From Epichloe hybrida (taxonomy: Eukaryota; Ascomycota; Sordariomycetes; Hypocreales; Clavicipitaceae), in the NCBI GenBank assembly GCA_019022495.1, contig JAFEKR010000001.1, positions 3,224,001 through 3,288,000 of the forward strand: a DNA stretch of 64,000 nucleotides. The letters are read 5' to 3'. Positions 10,247 through 20,616 of the stretch are shown one piece after another. The notes below the pieces were generated by a model that saw nothing but the letters and a program-made list of their open reading frames with translations, was not told the origin of the DNA and ran no database searches. Position 1 is the first letter of the stretch; each line of letters begins with the position of its first letter. A program made the translations under genes and the position numbers.

Positions 10247-13200
10247 ATGACCATGGTCCAGGGCCGTCTTATGCGGGATGAACGGGGTCTTGAGTCCGTT
10301 GCCGCTCTACCTTGTTTCGAAGGCCTTGATTTTGCGGTCCTCTCCTTAGTTCCAGCTGTTATTTTTGTCATCGCGTTTCCGTTCCGTCTGGTCCATCTCA
10401 CTAAATCTACTCGCAAAACACGCATTGGGCCGTTGCGCGTGTGCAAGTTTGTATGTGTTGAGGCTTCTTTCTATACACGCTACGCAGGCTTGAATGCTAG
10501 AATTTGCTAATCCCTGGCTTTTGCAGGCAGCCGCTATTGTCCTGCTCGTTCTGCAGGTCGTCCTGCTTCTCTTTAGGTCTCGTCTCGGCACTGATCACAC
10601 AAAGACATGGCTCCTCCCTTCAGCTACTATCAATGTCGTGGTTTCCATTCAATTGGTGGTTCTGTCTTGGGTGGAAGACGCTCGATCCATACGTCCCTCC
10701 TCCATGTTGAGCAGCTACCTCGTTGTCACCTTGATCTTGGATATTGCCGACTGTTGGATCCTGTGGCTGCGACGCATTGATGATACTAACCTTGCGATAT
10801 CTACTGCATTCATGGTCGTCAAACTGGTCATGCTGTTTCTTGAGAGCTTGAGCAAAACATGTTATCTATACGATATTGACCACCTTTCCCCCGAGGCAAC
10901 CAGCGGCTTGCTTAGCCGGAGTTTCCTTTGGTGGATGAATGGCCTCTTCCGACAAGGCCTTCGCTCTACTCTGACCCTCGACGACCTATACCCACTCGAC
11001 GAGCACCTTGCTTCTGCAGCTCTAAGTATCAACATTCAGGAGGCTTGGGCGCGCCGTCGCGAACCAATACGTCGATTCGAATTTCCCCTTGCGGCTTGGA
11101 GGGCTCTTTATTGGCACATTCTGTCTGCCGTAATTCCCCGCCTCTCTTTGATATTATTCACCTTTGCACAGCCTTTTTTGATAGCTCAGGTCTTGGGCCT
11201 GCTTACTCAATCTGACACCGATGCTAAATGTAATACCGGGTTATCACTTGTCATGGTAGCAGCATTCATCTACTCCGGAAAGGCGTTCTCGCATCTCCAT
11301 TATCGACACTGCGTCGATAGATTTATGACCATGTTTCGTGGAGCGACTGTCTCGTTGATATACAATCACATGCTCACGCTTTCACTAAGTGATTGCGACG
11401 ACTCATCTGTAATCACCTTGATGAGTACAGACGTAGACGAAATTGTACTTTGTCTTTCTGGTTTGAATGAGGTCTGGGCGCATCTTATTGAGGTTGTTTT
11501 GGGTGTCGTGCTTCTGTCTCAACAGCTCGGCTGGGTTTGCATTGTGCCTCTTGTTGTCGTTGGTGAGTACCAATGCCTCATTGTTCTATGGACAAGATAC
11601 TGTCTTGGAGAAGCTTTTGGAGACTAACGAAAAAGAAAAGCATCCTTTTTTGGGACTGCAGAGATCGCCAGGACAGTGGGTGCGCGTCGAAAGGCCTGGG
11701 TTGATGCGATTCAGCGGCGCATCAACGTTACGGCCTCGATGCTGTCCGAAATGAGGAGCGTCAAAATGATGGGTCTGAGTCAGGTTCTGTCTCGCATCGT
11801 TCAGGACCAGCGTGTCCAAGAGACTCGTAACATGTCAGGGGCCAGATGGTCCATTGTCTGGCAGAACGTTGTGCAAAATCTACCCTGGACGCTCGCTCCC
11901 GCGCTTACGTTTGCCATATATGTCAAGCAAGCGGCCAGTCGAGGGCAAACGGCTATTGATGTCACCCAGGCATTTACCAGCCTTTCGGTCATCACGCTGC
12001 TCACAGATCCCGTGGCAAAACTGCTGAGCGCAATTCCATCTACCGCTGCTAGTACAGGATGTTTTGACCGAATCCAGGATTTTCTAGACCTTTCTCCCAG
12101 GAACGATCCACGTATTGTCTCTTCGACTGTAAGAGCTCAGCCCGTAATGCGAAATGATGACTATGCTATTCATGCTCGGGGATTGCTGCTCCGTCCTGCT
12201 CCCGCAGCCGACCCAATCGCTACTGATGTCAACTTCGCCGTCTCACGAGGGTCACTCGTCATGGTTGTTGGCCCCGTTGGGTCTGGCAAGACAACACTGC
12301 TCAAGGCGATACTAGGCGAGGCCGCAAAAGAAGATGGCTCATCACTGACGGTCGCAAGCGTTCCTATTGCCTACTGCGCGCAGGTTCCCTGGCTTCCAAA
12401 CTCCAGCATTCGTCAAACTATCTCTGGTCATGTGGAAGACGGTTCAGGTCTGGACGAAAGGTGGTATAAGCAATGCTTGCAAGCTTGTGCGCTGGATCAT
12501 GATTTGACCTGTCTACCCGACGGGGACGGGACTTTGGTCGGGAGCGCAAGCACCGTACTCAGCGGCGGCCAAAGAGCGCGGCTAGCCTTGGCTCGTGCCA
12601 TTTATTCTCGCGCTGACATCATACTACTTGATGACATACTGGGAGCTTTGGATACAAAAACACAAGCGACCATCATGTCGCGCTTGTTTGGGGAGGCAGG
12701 AATACTCAGAAAACTTCAAACAACCGTTGTGCTTGTCACACATGCACGTCAGTCTTCCCAGACACATATGACGGCCCACTTCGTCGACGCTGACTAGTTT
12801 CTGAGTAGCGGGTTACCTGAAATATGCTGATAAGACTCTCATAATCGCTAATGGAGGAGTTGAAGAACGTGGTAGAGGCGAAGAAGCTTTGAGTGACGAG
12901 TTCATACAAGTTCTGCACCTCGGGGAAAGGCCCAAGCCGGAGTCTGAGAACCTGGAGCAAGGGCGTGATCTAGCCGCCAGAGCAGATCTCGTTTCAGAAA
13001 CAAACGAGAAAAACGACTTGAATGATTCAAGGGGCGACTTGGGCGTTTACCTTTACTATTTCAAATATGTTGGCTGGCTGAACATGGCACTATTTGTGTC
13101 GTTCGTCCTCATCGACGTCTTCTGCAGCAGCTTCACCAGTAAGTCGCTAACCATCTCTCTTAACGCTGCAGGCCAGCTGTAACTGACCGCCGAAAGGCAT

Positions 13201-15186
13201 CTGGCTCAAGTGGTGGGCCGAGATTCACGGAGGCCAGATTGCTCTTTATATGACTGTATATATTTGCCTGGCGGTGTTGACCTCCATTGGTACGTTTGGA
13301 TACGTCTGGTAAGGGAAAAGCGCTTCCTCCGGTTTGTTCATTGAAGAAAATGACATGGAACTAACGAAATCTCCAAGGGCAATGCTTATCCTCATTTCTC
13401 CGAGTACTGCTCGTCAGTTGCATGAAGTCCTTCTCAGAGTTGTTATGAGGCAAGTTGAACCCGCATCTAGACATGGCATACGTTAACGGCGTTTCAGGGC
13501 GCCACAAGCTTTCTTCTCCTCCACGGACAGTGGCTCTATCTTGAACCGGTTTAGCCAGGACATGACAATCATTGAATCGCAGCTGCCCACCGGCCTACTC
13601 ATCGTCATATCGAGTATGTAATGGTCACGCAGTCACGATCGAAGCAAAGCACAGGAACCTGACACAAGTGATAGATTTGTTCTCGTCCATGGCCGCAGCA
13701 GCATTGGTCGCGACAGGCTCTGCCTTTATGCTTGCGAGTGTCCCCTTTCTGATCATTGTAATCTGGGCGCTACAGCATGTTTATCTCCGCACCTCGAGAC
13801 AATTGCGAGTGCTGGACCTTGAGGGTAGAAGCCCGCTCTTCACTCATTTCTTGGAAACCTCCAATGGCCTCGCCTCAATCAGAGCTTTTGGGTGGCAATC
13901 AAGGTTCAGAGCCAAGAACGAGCGGCTCGTCGACCAATCTCAGCAACCTCAGTATCTGTTGTACTGCGGCGAGAGATGGCTCAATCTGGTACTGGACCTT
14001 ATAGCTGGTGCGCAAGCTGTCCTAGTGGTAGGCCTCGCCATTGGGCTTCGGCGTTTCACCAGCCCAGGACTCCTAGGTGTCTCGCTGAACAGTGTTCTGT
14101 GTAAGCGGGAACTGGATGCTTTGAAATAATCATTTGCCATTCAGCTCACTGACATCAAACCAATTAGCCTTCAGCGCCCATCTATCGTCTCTCGTATCGG
14201 GCTGGACGATGCTTGAGACCTCGCTCGGAGCGATATCAAGATTGAAAGCTTTCGAGGCCACGGTGAAACCTGAAGACAAAAGTACGGAGACATACCGGCC
14301 GCCTTCAAGCTGGCCTTCACGCGGCGCAATCGAGTTTCACAACGTCACATCCATTCATAGGTACGTCAGCGTGAATCATTATCAATCGGAGCCAATCCAG
14401 TTCATACTGACAGCTGCGGTTGCAGAGCGAATGTCGTTGGCATACGCAACATCAGTTTACAAGCCAAACCGGGACAGAGAATTGGCATTTGCGGCCGCAC
14501 AGGAAGGCAAGCTCAATTCAATCATTGCAAAAGGGGGGCTTTGACACTGACTGACAGATGACAACTTCAGCGGTAAGAGTTCGTTGGTGGCTACGATCGT
14601 TAGGCTTCTGGAGATGGACGAAGGCAAAATCATAATTGACCATGTTGACATTGCCACAGTACCGCGCGAGACACTCCGTCAGCGCTTGGTTAGTCTTCCA
14701 CAAGATGCACTAATCCTGGCAGGTAGTGTAAAGCTCAATGTTGATCCAGAAGGCCAATGTACAGATGAAGCTGTATCAGCCGCTCTGGACCGCGTTGGAC
14801 TTGGAGACTTGACCCAGTCACGCGGAATAATGGCCGACGTCACGGCCACTTCGCTGTCTCGGGGTCAACAGCAACAACTTGCTCTGGCGCGGGCGCTACT
14901 AAAAAGACAGGTTTCTGGAAGCACGATTCTGCTCCTGGACGAGGCAACGAGCAATTTGGATGCCAACACAGATGAAGTGTTGCAGCGCATTTTGCGTGAC
15001 GAATTTGCAGAGTGCACAAGAATTACGGTGGCGCATCGCATCGACACCATAATGGACTCGGACATGATAATTGTGATGGACTCGGGCCATATTGTGGAAG
15101 TCGGTCCACCAGGGGACCTGATGGATAGGAAGAGCGGATGGTTCGCCGAGCTGGCGAGGGCCAAGGGTCCAGGTGTTTCAGACTGA
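10247..15186 (+). CDS. ABCC-type (MRP-like) full-length ABC transporter
   Basis: Eleven exons in phase: 10247-10450, 10527-11562, 11662-12747, 12809-13138, 13197-13308, 13378-13449, 13498-13613, 13675-14100, 14168-14360, 14426-14506 and 14571-15186. They encode 1423 residues. The order is TMD0, TMD1, NBD1, TMD2, NBD2. Entry to TMD1 carries the fungal ABCC block LSPEATSGLLSRSFLWWMN. NBD1 has Walker A GPVGSGKTT (about 617), signature LSGGQ (about 713) and Walker B IILLDD, with Asp in place of the catalytic Glu. NBD2 has Walker A GRTGSGKSS (about 1213-1221), a divergent signature LSRGQ (about 1313), Walker B ILLLDEATSNLD and H-loop VAHR. One degenerate and one canonical site is normal for ABCC. 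Introns 6 and 10 use GC donors, and intron 10 splits Walker A. The substrate is unknown. Its position beside the RiPP precursor suggests export or self-protection. The start is less certain than the rest. Confidence 0.9.
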
Positions 15187-16423
15187 AGCGAAACTCGTGG
15201 GCTGTGCTGTCGTTGCTTGGTACCATCTTTTGTTGGAAGAAACTTGGTAGATGCGTTTCCGACAGGAAAAGTAACGATGAGATCAAGCAGTAGGGAAAGG
15301 GCGACGTGTGCAGCAGCGTGGACAGTGATCTGGTTTTTCGTATCATGTACGGGTACAACTTCCACCACGTCGCCTCGCACGATTTTGAATCTTTCCAAAC
15401 CCTGCAGGATCGAAAGCAGCTCTCGTGTGGACCAGCCGCCTGCAAAGGTTTTGCTGCTTACGCATATTCAGATGACGCATCATCATATGTCCAGGTGTCT
15501 GACGATCAGGGACAAGGAGAATGTTAGTCACTTGCAGTCCACCAAGTTGAGAGTGAGACTTTGCCGTTTGCCCTCACCAATGTGGCTATCAAAATGAACG
15601 ACGGCCACGTCCTCGGACGTAACCCATGCCCCCAATGCATACGACTCTACTACTTCTGTCACGGAAAGATGAGGCTGGCGAGACCTTTTGCAAACAGGTC
15701 TACGGATACAAGCATACCGCTCTTTCGAACTGCTGTTACAGACCTGGACGCCGGCCCCCAAAGGCGAAGGTGTCACAAGGCATATAAAGTATAAAGGGAT
15801 ACTTGATGCACAAATTAGTGACCGGTTGGCTGCGCCTCTTTTTTTTCGTGTAACAGAAGGCAGTCCCACGGATTTAGATGATAGTATTCACATCCCGCGT
15901 CAATTTCCGAGTTAGTGGAGGCCGGGGATGGGGAGTGGTGATAAAATAATGAGCAACTTTGCAGTTTGGCCATCACATCTAGCTTTGTGATGTATTGGCG
16001 ACGAAACTAGGCACCGCCGGGGAGGTGAGGTGGTCGGCCGAAGATTCGGCAGCATCGATTCTCAGGTAAAAGGAACGTTTTGTTCGTACTTGAAGCTTTA
16101 TTTGTGTACAATGGACAAATCACAATGGAATTTATTTGTAAAAGGTGGGCAATTACGCCGACATACGAGCTGCTGGCACTAGTCTTCATCATTCGCTTCA
16201 GTAAAATTGACTGAAACTCTCGATTTATTGTCACACCGACACGCTGTTCTGTAACGATGGTATGAGTGAATAGATAGCTAACGCTTCTGTTGAAGAGCAT
16301 TTCCACCAGCGCGGCTTCTTGCCGTCTTGTGCCCTCGAAGGATTGTATCAAGGACAGATGGCAGACTGTTCGGCACAAGTCCAGATTCTGTTGAAGAATC
16401 GGAGCTGGTTTATAATGTGCCAT
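15187..16423. other. Intergenic between transporter and RiPP precursor, possible gene relic
   Basis: Convergent 3' regions of the transporter and the precursor. One plus-strand frame (15306-15794) reads like protein but is interrupted by an in-frame TAG at 15525-15527, continuing in the same frame for 88 further codons. I do not recognise it. No other supported gene is seen. Confidence 0.4.
15306..15794 (+). pseudogene. Possible interrupted small-protein frame
   Basis: A frame opens at 15306 and stops at 15527 (TAG), then continues in the same frame to 15794. The part before the stop contains LSCGPAACKGFAAYAYSDD, and the part after it FALTNVAIKMNDGHVLG. Both look less random than their surroundings and resemble a compact cysteine-containing domain. 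There is no signal peptide or usable intron that would remove the stop. I recognise no family. It could be a degraded secreted-protein gene or chance. Confidence 0.25.
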
Positions 16424-16763
16424 TTAAAGGTACGACTGGTGACTGTCTGGCTCCGCCGAGGAGCGCTCCTTGAGGTAAGACTGGTGACTATCCGGCTCGT
16501 CAATAGAACGCTCCTTGAGGTAAGACTGGTGGCCATCCGGCTCGTCAATAGAACGCTCCTTGAGGTAAGACTGGTGGCTATCCGGCTCGTCAATAGAACG
16601 CTCTTTGAGGTAAGACTGGTGACTATCCGGCTCAACGAGGGCATCAGCAGCAGCAACTGCAACACATTAGTTAGGTTTCCACCATGCCATGGTGAGACAA
16701 ACTTTTTGCTGGGGCGGCTAATGCCAAGGCTGGGAGAAGAAAGAAGACGTTTGAGAGACGCAT
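16424..16763 (-). CDS. Candidate RiPP (dikaritin-type) precursor with five tandem core repeats
   Basis: Exon 1 is 16763-16703 and exon 2 is 16656-16424, separated by a 46-bp intron (GTTTGT donor, CTAACTAAT branch region, TTGCAG acceptor). The spliced product is 97 residues. Residues 1-18 form a typical fungal signal peptide (MRLSNVFFLLPALALAAP). After a short leader come five units: EPDSHQSYL, then four 15-residue repeats of the form KERSIDEPD(S/G)HQSYL, the last with SSA for SID and its Leu directly before the stop. At DNA level the repeat unit is 45 bp. The architecture of signal peptide plus identical Tyr-containing cores is that of ustiloxin, phomopsin and asperipin precursors. The neighbouring UstYa genes support this. 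Oddly, the repeats are separated by KER rather than a clear dibasic KR Kex2 site. Splice phase fits only this hydrophilic frame; the unspliced frame encodes hydrophobic nonsense. Confidence 0.82.
16428..16650 (-). repeat. 45-bp tandem repeat encoding the RiPP cores
   Basis: About 4.7 copies of a 45-bp unit (plus-strand landmark GACTGGTGACTATCCGGCTC). Inner copies differ by one to three bases; the outer edges diverge more. The unit length is a multiple of three, so copy number can change without breaking the frame. High identity suggests unequal crossing-over or slippage keeps the copies alike. Confidence 0.92.
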
Positions 16764-17668
16764 TTTTGGTAATTATAATGTTGGTAGGATAGTGTATGTG
16801 GCTGAGTTTGATGATGGAGTTTGACTGCAAATAGTACCATCAAGGAGGAAAAGGCAGGAGCAGCTTCGGACTTATAAACAAATTTATTCCGTCACACCTG
16901 TCTCGATTCCGGAGCAATAATCTACTAAAACATGAGAGGGGTTTGTCTATCCGATTCTCGCTGCATCTCTGACGAGCTGATTTCCGGCTAGGCTAATGTT
17001 ACGTACGATTTTCATTACGTATGAGTTTTGGCTATCAGAGCGTGTCCTACCTGCAATTATAGCAGAATAGGGCAGCATGCTCCCTTTTTCTCCTCACCTG
17101 CCATGTTTTGACTGGTTCAGGCATGAAGCTACTTTGCCGACACGGGTTTGAGATCACTAATCTATGATGCACAATGTAGCTTAAGTGCTTTCAAGTTGCA
17201 CGAATAGTTTCCTTCAAGATTGGAGTTGACGATTGATGGCGGGTGAAAGAGGGGAACCTGGATAACGTAGCATATTATCACGTAATTGAAAATGCACACT
17301 TCCATATCTGAATGACGTGTAATATGATCATTGGAGTTGCTTTTTGCTAATCCGCGAGTTTTTGGACATGCCGAATCAGTCGTTATACTTGGCAAAAGAT
17401 CTTCAGGAGACAGAGAGATTCACATGGCGAAATCTCTGGCTTTAGCACATGGGGCGATTATTTCTAGCAAAATATTACAGATTGTAGGTGGGCAGTCCAA
17501 TTACACGTGGCTAGTGTTCTGAGATGCTCAATGGCTTTGCTACATAACCATGTTTCAAACGCTTCATTCCCCAAATTAGAGGCTATCAAACATCATTTCC
17601 GCTAATGCTATAGTCAAAAGGGCCAGCTAAGAACTATTAGTAATAAGCCGAGTTTACGACTAATATGA
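16764..17668. other. Intergenic between precursor and UstYa gene 1
   Basis: The 5' region of the precursor and the 3' region of the first UstYa gene, about 900 bp. No supported frame, RNA gene or repeat was recognised. It should hold the precursor promoter. Confidence 0.5.
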
Positions 17669-18677
17669 TTACTCACGAAGCTCAGGGTGGAAGTTTGGAT
17701 GTTTGATGAGAGATTCATCAAACCCGTTGAAGAAATGAGCCCAAGCCCACTCCTCGATGGCCTCCCAGTTGGCGCACTCATGCACGACACGAAAGTTGGG
17801 CCACGGTTTGTGAAAATTGGGAATCCAGTCAAATGTCAACAACGACACGTCAGCGTTGCACATGATGTATTGTCGCAAACTTTCAAGACAGTGATCTGTC
17901 CCGCGCCATCAGCAGCTGAAAACCCGTCTCAATTTCGTTTCATGCTTTCAAAAGTCCTTGAAAGGCTTTGAGCTCACCAATGTGCTGACCAAGATTCTTT
18001 TCTCTGGTCATGTTATAGTAATCTTGATGTAAATATCTCCGTACGTATCTCTTGAAAGACCGTCAGCAATTCCAACAAGTGAAAAGCATGAAAGCAACTA
18101 ACAAGGCAGTGAAGCTGATGATAGACATCCAAACCTGCCATGTAACCAGATCCGTCTCGTAGCGGAACAGATGTCCGATTGATCCGTTCCAGAGTGGCCT
18201 TGCTGACCCGAACAGATGAAGGGCCTAGAAGCTTGTCCCAAGCCTCGTCAAGCTCCGACCTTGGAGGCCCTTTGAAGGGGCTAGTTGACTCAAGAGCGTT
18301 TTCTATCAAGTGCGGCTCCCACCTCAGCGCCTCTAAAGCTGGGCCTACGTCACAATATTTCGTCAGCCTTCCATTCAAACACTGTTCAAGTAGTTGTAGG
18401 ACATCTCTGTCGACTTACTATAGGCATTAACCTCGGGTTTTCGAACATTAGCAACAGAGCAGCCTCTGTAGTCCCAAACAGCGAAGAACAAGGTCGTATA
18501 AGTTGCTGCAAGAATCAAGTGGAATATCAGGGACAGTGGACTTAACAAGCACCAGCGTGTCTTGTTTTGTTGAAAGGGAGAGGGGGAAAGCTTTTCGTTT
18601 GACGATATCTTGGCCGAACTCCTAAATTGCGTCAGGAGTGTTTCTGAATCTGACGTTATGTCAAACGAATGAGGCAT
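17669..18677 (-). CDS. UstYa-family (DUF3328) oxidase, paralogue 1
   Basis: Four exons, minus strand: 18677-18419, 18344-18103, 18050-17978 and 17895-17669. All phases match, giving 266 residues. A cytosolic N-terminus is followed by one membrane helix (about residues 44-66). The lumenal domain has YSPALEALRWE, then the two hallmark HxxHC motifs, YHQLHC (His at 162) and HIDHC (190-194). Next comes LRQYIMCNADVSLLTFDW and a C-terminal HECANWEAIEEWA block. The paired HxxHC motifs are thought to bind copper. Characterised UstYa proteins carry out oxidative cyclisation or hydroxylation of peptide cores (ustiloxin, asperipin, cyclochlorotine pathways). Intron 2 falls directly after the first HxxHC motif, as in paralogue 3. 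The gene shares orientation with the precursor and is the nearest enzyme to it. Its exact reaction cannot be read from sequence. Confidence 0.92.
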
Positions 18678-19319
18678 GATTAGAGCGATCGAGTCCCAAC
18701 GAGATTCAAAGCTTTACAGAGGTATATGAAGGGGACAAAAATGCTGAACCAAACGTTGGGTGCCACGAAACGCATTGCCAGTGGTTAGATGACACGATTT
18801 TATCCAAGGGGAAAAATCAAATTGACCAAGGACGCAAGACGAGAGTCCTACACCATGAGTGGCGTGTAGCGTGGTCATTCCCCGCCTTCTTGGGTAACGT
18901 CTTCTTTTGTTCATGTGCATGTATCATGTGCATGTATCTCTCGGGCCAAACTTGGGCAGACGTCCAAAGTATCACAGTAGAACCGGCCGCCGTCTTCGTT
19001 GGCAAGGCTTAGCCGTGGATCCCGACGCAGTGCGTCGGGTCATGTTGCATTTGAGGGGATATGACGATCACGAAAAGTGCCCTATTCCCACACCGGTGTT
19101 TTCTTCTCTCTCTTTCATGTTATTGCATTTGCATATATCAAGAAATTCAACTATTGAGGAGACGTATGAGTCGAGAGACTTTGGCACGACAAGAGTACAC
19201 CCTAGTATCCATATTGCACTGCCTCTGGAGGAACCAGCTCGAGAAAAAAACCTGGGTCAAGCGAGGCCCCTTTCTATTCACATTTCCTTGAAACTAATCC
19301 AATTCAACAACAGCTTGTG
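18678..19319. promoter_or_regulatory. Divergent promoter between UstYa 1 and UstYa 2
   Basis: A 642-bp interval between divergent starts. It contains an inverted or direct CATGTGCATGTATC-type pair near 18913-18938 and a short palindrome-like GATCCCGACGCAGTGCGTCGGGTC at about 19019-19041, given here by its core GACGCAGTGCGTC. Either could be a cluster regulator site; this is speculation. Confidence 0.4.
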
Positions 19320-20342
19320 ATGGGTTCCTGGAACTTGAGGCGTGTCTTTACAGACAGACTCAGCCAGACGCCACCGGGATTCTCGCGGGTGAAATGCCAC
19401 GATCTTGATCAAGAATCTTCGCTTTTGCCGCCGAGAGACTCCTCTTTCCTGGGCCTGAATACTCTCAAATTATCATTTCTTGCCCTCTTTTATGCCTTGT
19501 TCACTTCTGCTTTGACCTGCTTCGCAATATGGCGCTTCGGCTTTGATTGCAATCCCGCTTCAAGGGCGCAAGACGACCGTCTTCTGAAGACGCCAATACC
19601 GGACTGTAGGATGCTTCACAAGACGGCAATAAACTGTAAAGCGAGACTGACGATCAACGCATAGTTCCAAAAGAAATTCGAATGTTTGAAAGAAACTCCA
19701 CATTCATGGATCCGCCCACGGCCGAGAACAACGAGGCATGGAACAGTCTTCTACCGGTGAGTAAGAAGAACCGAAGACTGATTTATCTTGCCTCTGGTTG
19801 GATTGGATTTCAATCACTAAGATCAAGTAAAAGTCTGGTAGAGGCTTTATTTTTGTCAAAGATGGAGCAAAATATGGCCTTGAGCCAGGCTTAGACACTG
19901 GTAGAGGTGAAATTTATTCCGTCTCTTTGTACCATCAGATTCATTGCCTAGGCCTGGTCCGCAAGAACTATTGGCGCTTAGTAAATGGGGTCATGAGTGG
20001 TGATGATGCAGAGATGACGGAATTTGCACACAGTGAGTTAAGCGGCTCACACACTGCGCATTGTTTCGATTATTTCAGACAGAGCTTCGAATGCTCAGCC
20101 GACATGTCACTTGAATGGGCCAAGCCAGGATCCAAGCAGGTAGACGGCGTGGGTATTCCTCACGTCTGTACAAGCAAGGTTTGTCTTTCCCAGACTCCCC
20201 CTGAAACTCTGAGAGGTCCACGAATTGAGCGTCGCCAATCTAGCGGGCTGTCAAAGAATACATGGACAAGTATCAGTTTGATGGCGCTCGTAACCACGAT
20301 ATCGCGGCTCGAAGCTTGACGGCTGCTAATGGAGAGATTTGA
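19320..20342 (+). CDS. UstYa-family (DUF3328) oxidase, paralogue 2
   Basis: Four exons: 19320-19605, 19665-19756, 19834-20178 and 20244-20342. They encode 273 residues, and all splice phases agree. One membrane helix (about residues 45-70, LSFLALFYALFTSALTCFAI) precedes a lumenal domain with ENNEAWNSLLPSGRGFIFV, motif 1 YHQIHC (His160) and motif 2 HTAHC (199-203). These are followed by FDYFRQSFECSADMSLEW, the variant that reads HCxDYxRQ...CxADxxLEW in the family. The C-terminus includes HVCTSKRAVKEYMDKYQF. Expected role: copper-dependent oxidation of the ribosomal peptide in the secretory pathway. The first donor (GTAGGA) is weak but is needed for phase. The last exon was chosen to recover the conserved HVC...AVKEY end. 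It is divergent from paralogue 1. Confidence 0.9.
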
Positions 20343-20616
20343 GCGGATCGAAATCCAGTCAAAATCATAAAAGTACACCTCCCTTCAAGTATTAGCCTAG
20401 CTAGTGACTGAGTAGTCCTACGATGTAGTATATCGAGTTGGAAATCGCAGAGAAAATGAATGAAGTTTACCAATACATTGTACAAATAAAGTTCATCGAC
20501 CTGCTATATGCTTCATTGTGGTGCTGAAAGAAACGGCCCGAATTGCGCTTGTGGGCGGTCGATTATATTGAGTTTTCATAGGGTTACTATAACTACAGGA
20601 GAAAAGCAGAGAGGTT

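Noticed and set aside
10211..10262. Alternative transporter start in another frame with HSCDDHGPGPSY
   Set aside because: It resembles the N-terminus of fungal ABCC proteins (CDD-FGP) but runs into a stop with no splice site joining it to the next exon; kept as a caution on the start at 10247.
16428..16650. CRISPR-like array
   Set aside because: Eukaryotic DNA, 45-bp units are contiguous with no variable spacers, and they are protein coding.
16319..16792. Plus-strand frame with VRLVAIRLVNRTLLE repeats
   Set aside because: Any 45-bp repeat without stops is open in several frames. This one has no signal peptide, splice support or family likeness.
16348..16830. Unspliced 160-codon minus-strand frame with SRIVTSLTSRSVLL repeats
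   Set aside because: It overlaps the precursor in a different frame after exon 1. The spliced frame has a signal peptide, canonical intron signals, hydrophilic repeats and a stop right after the last core.
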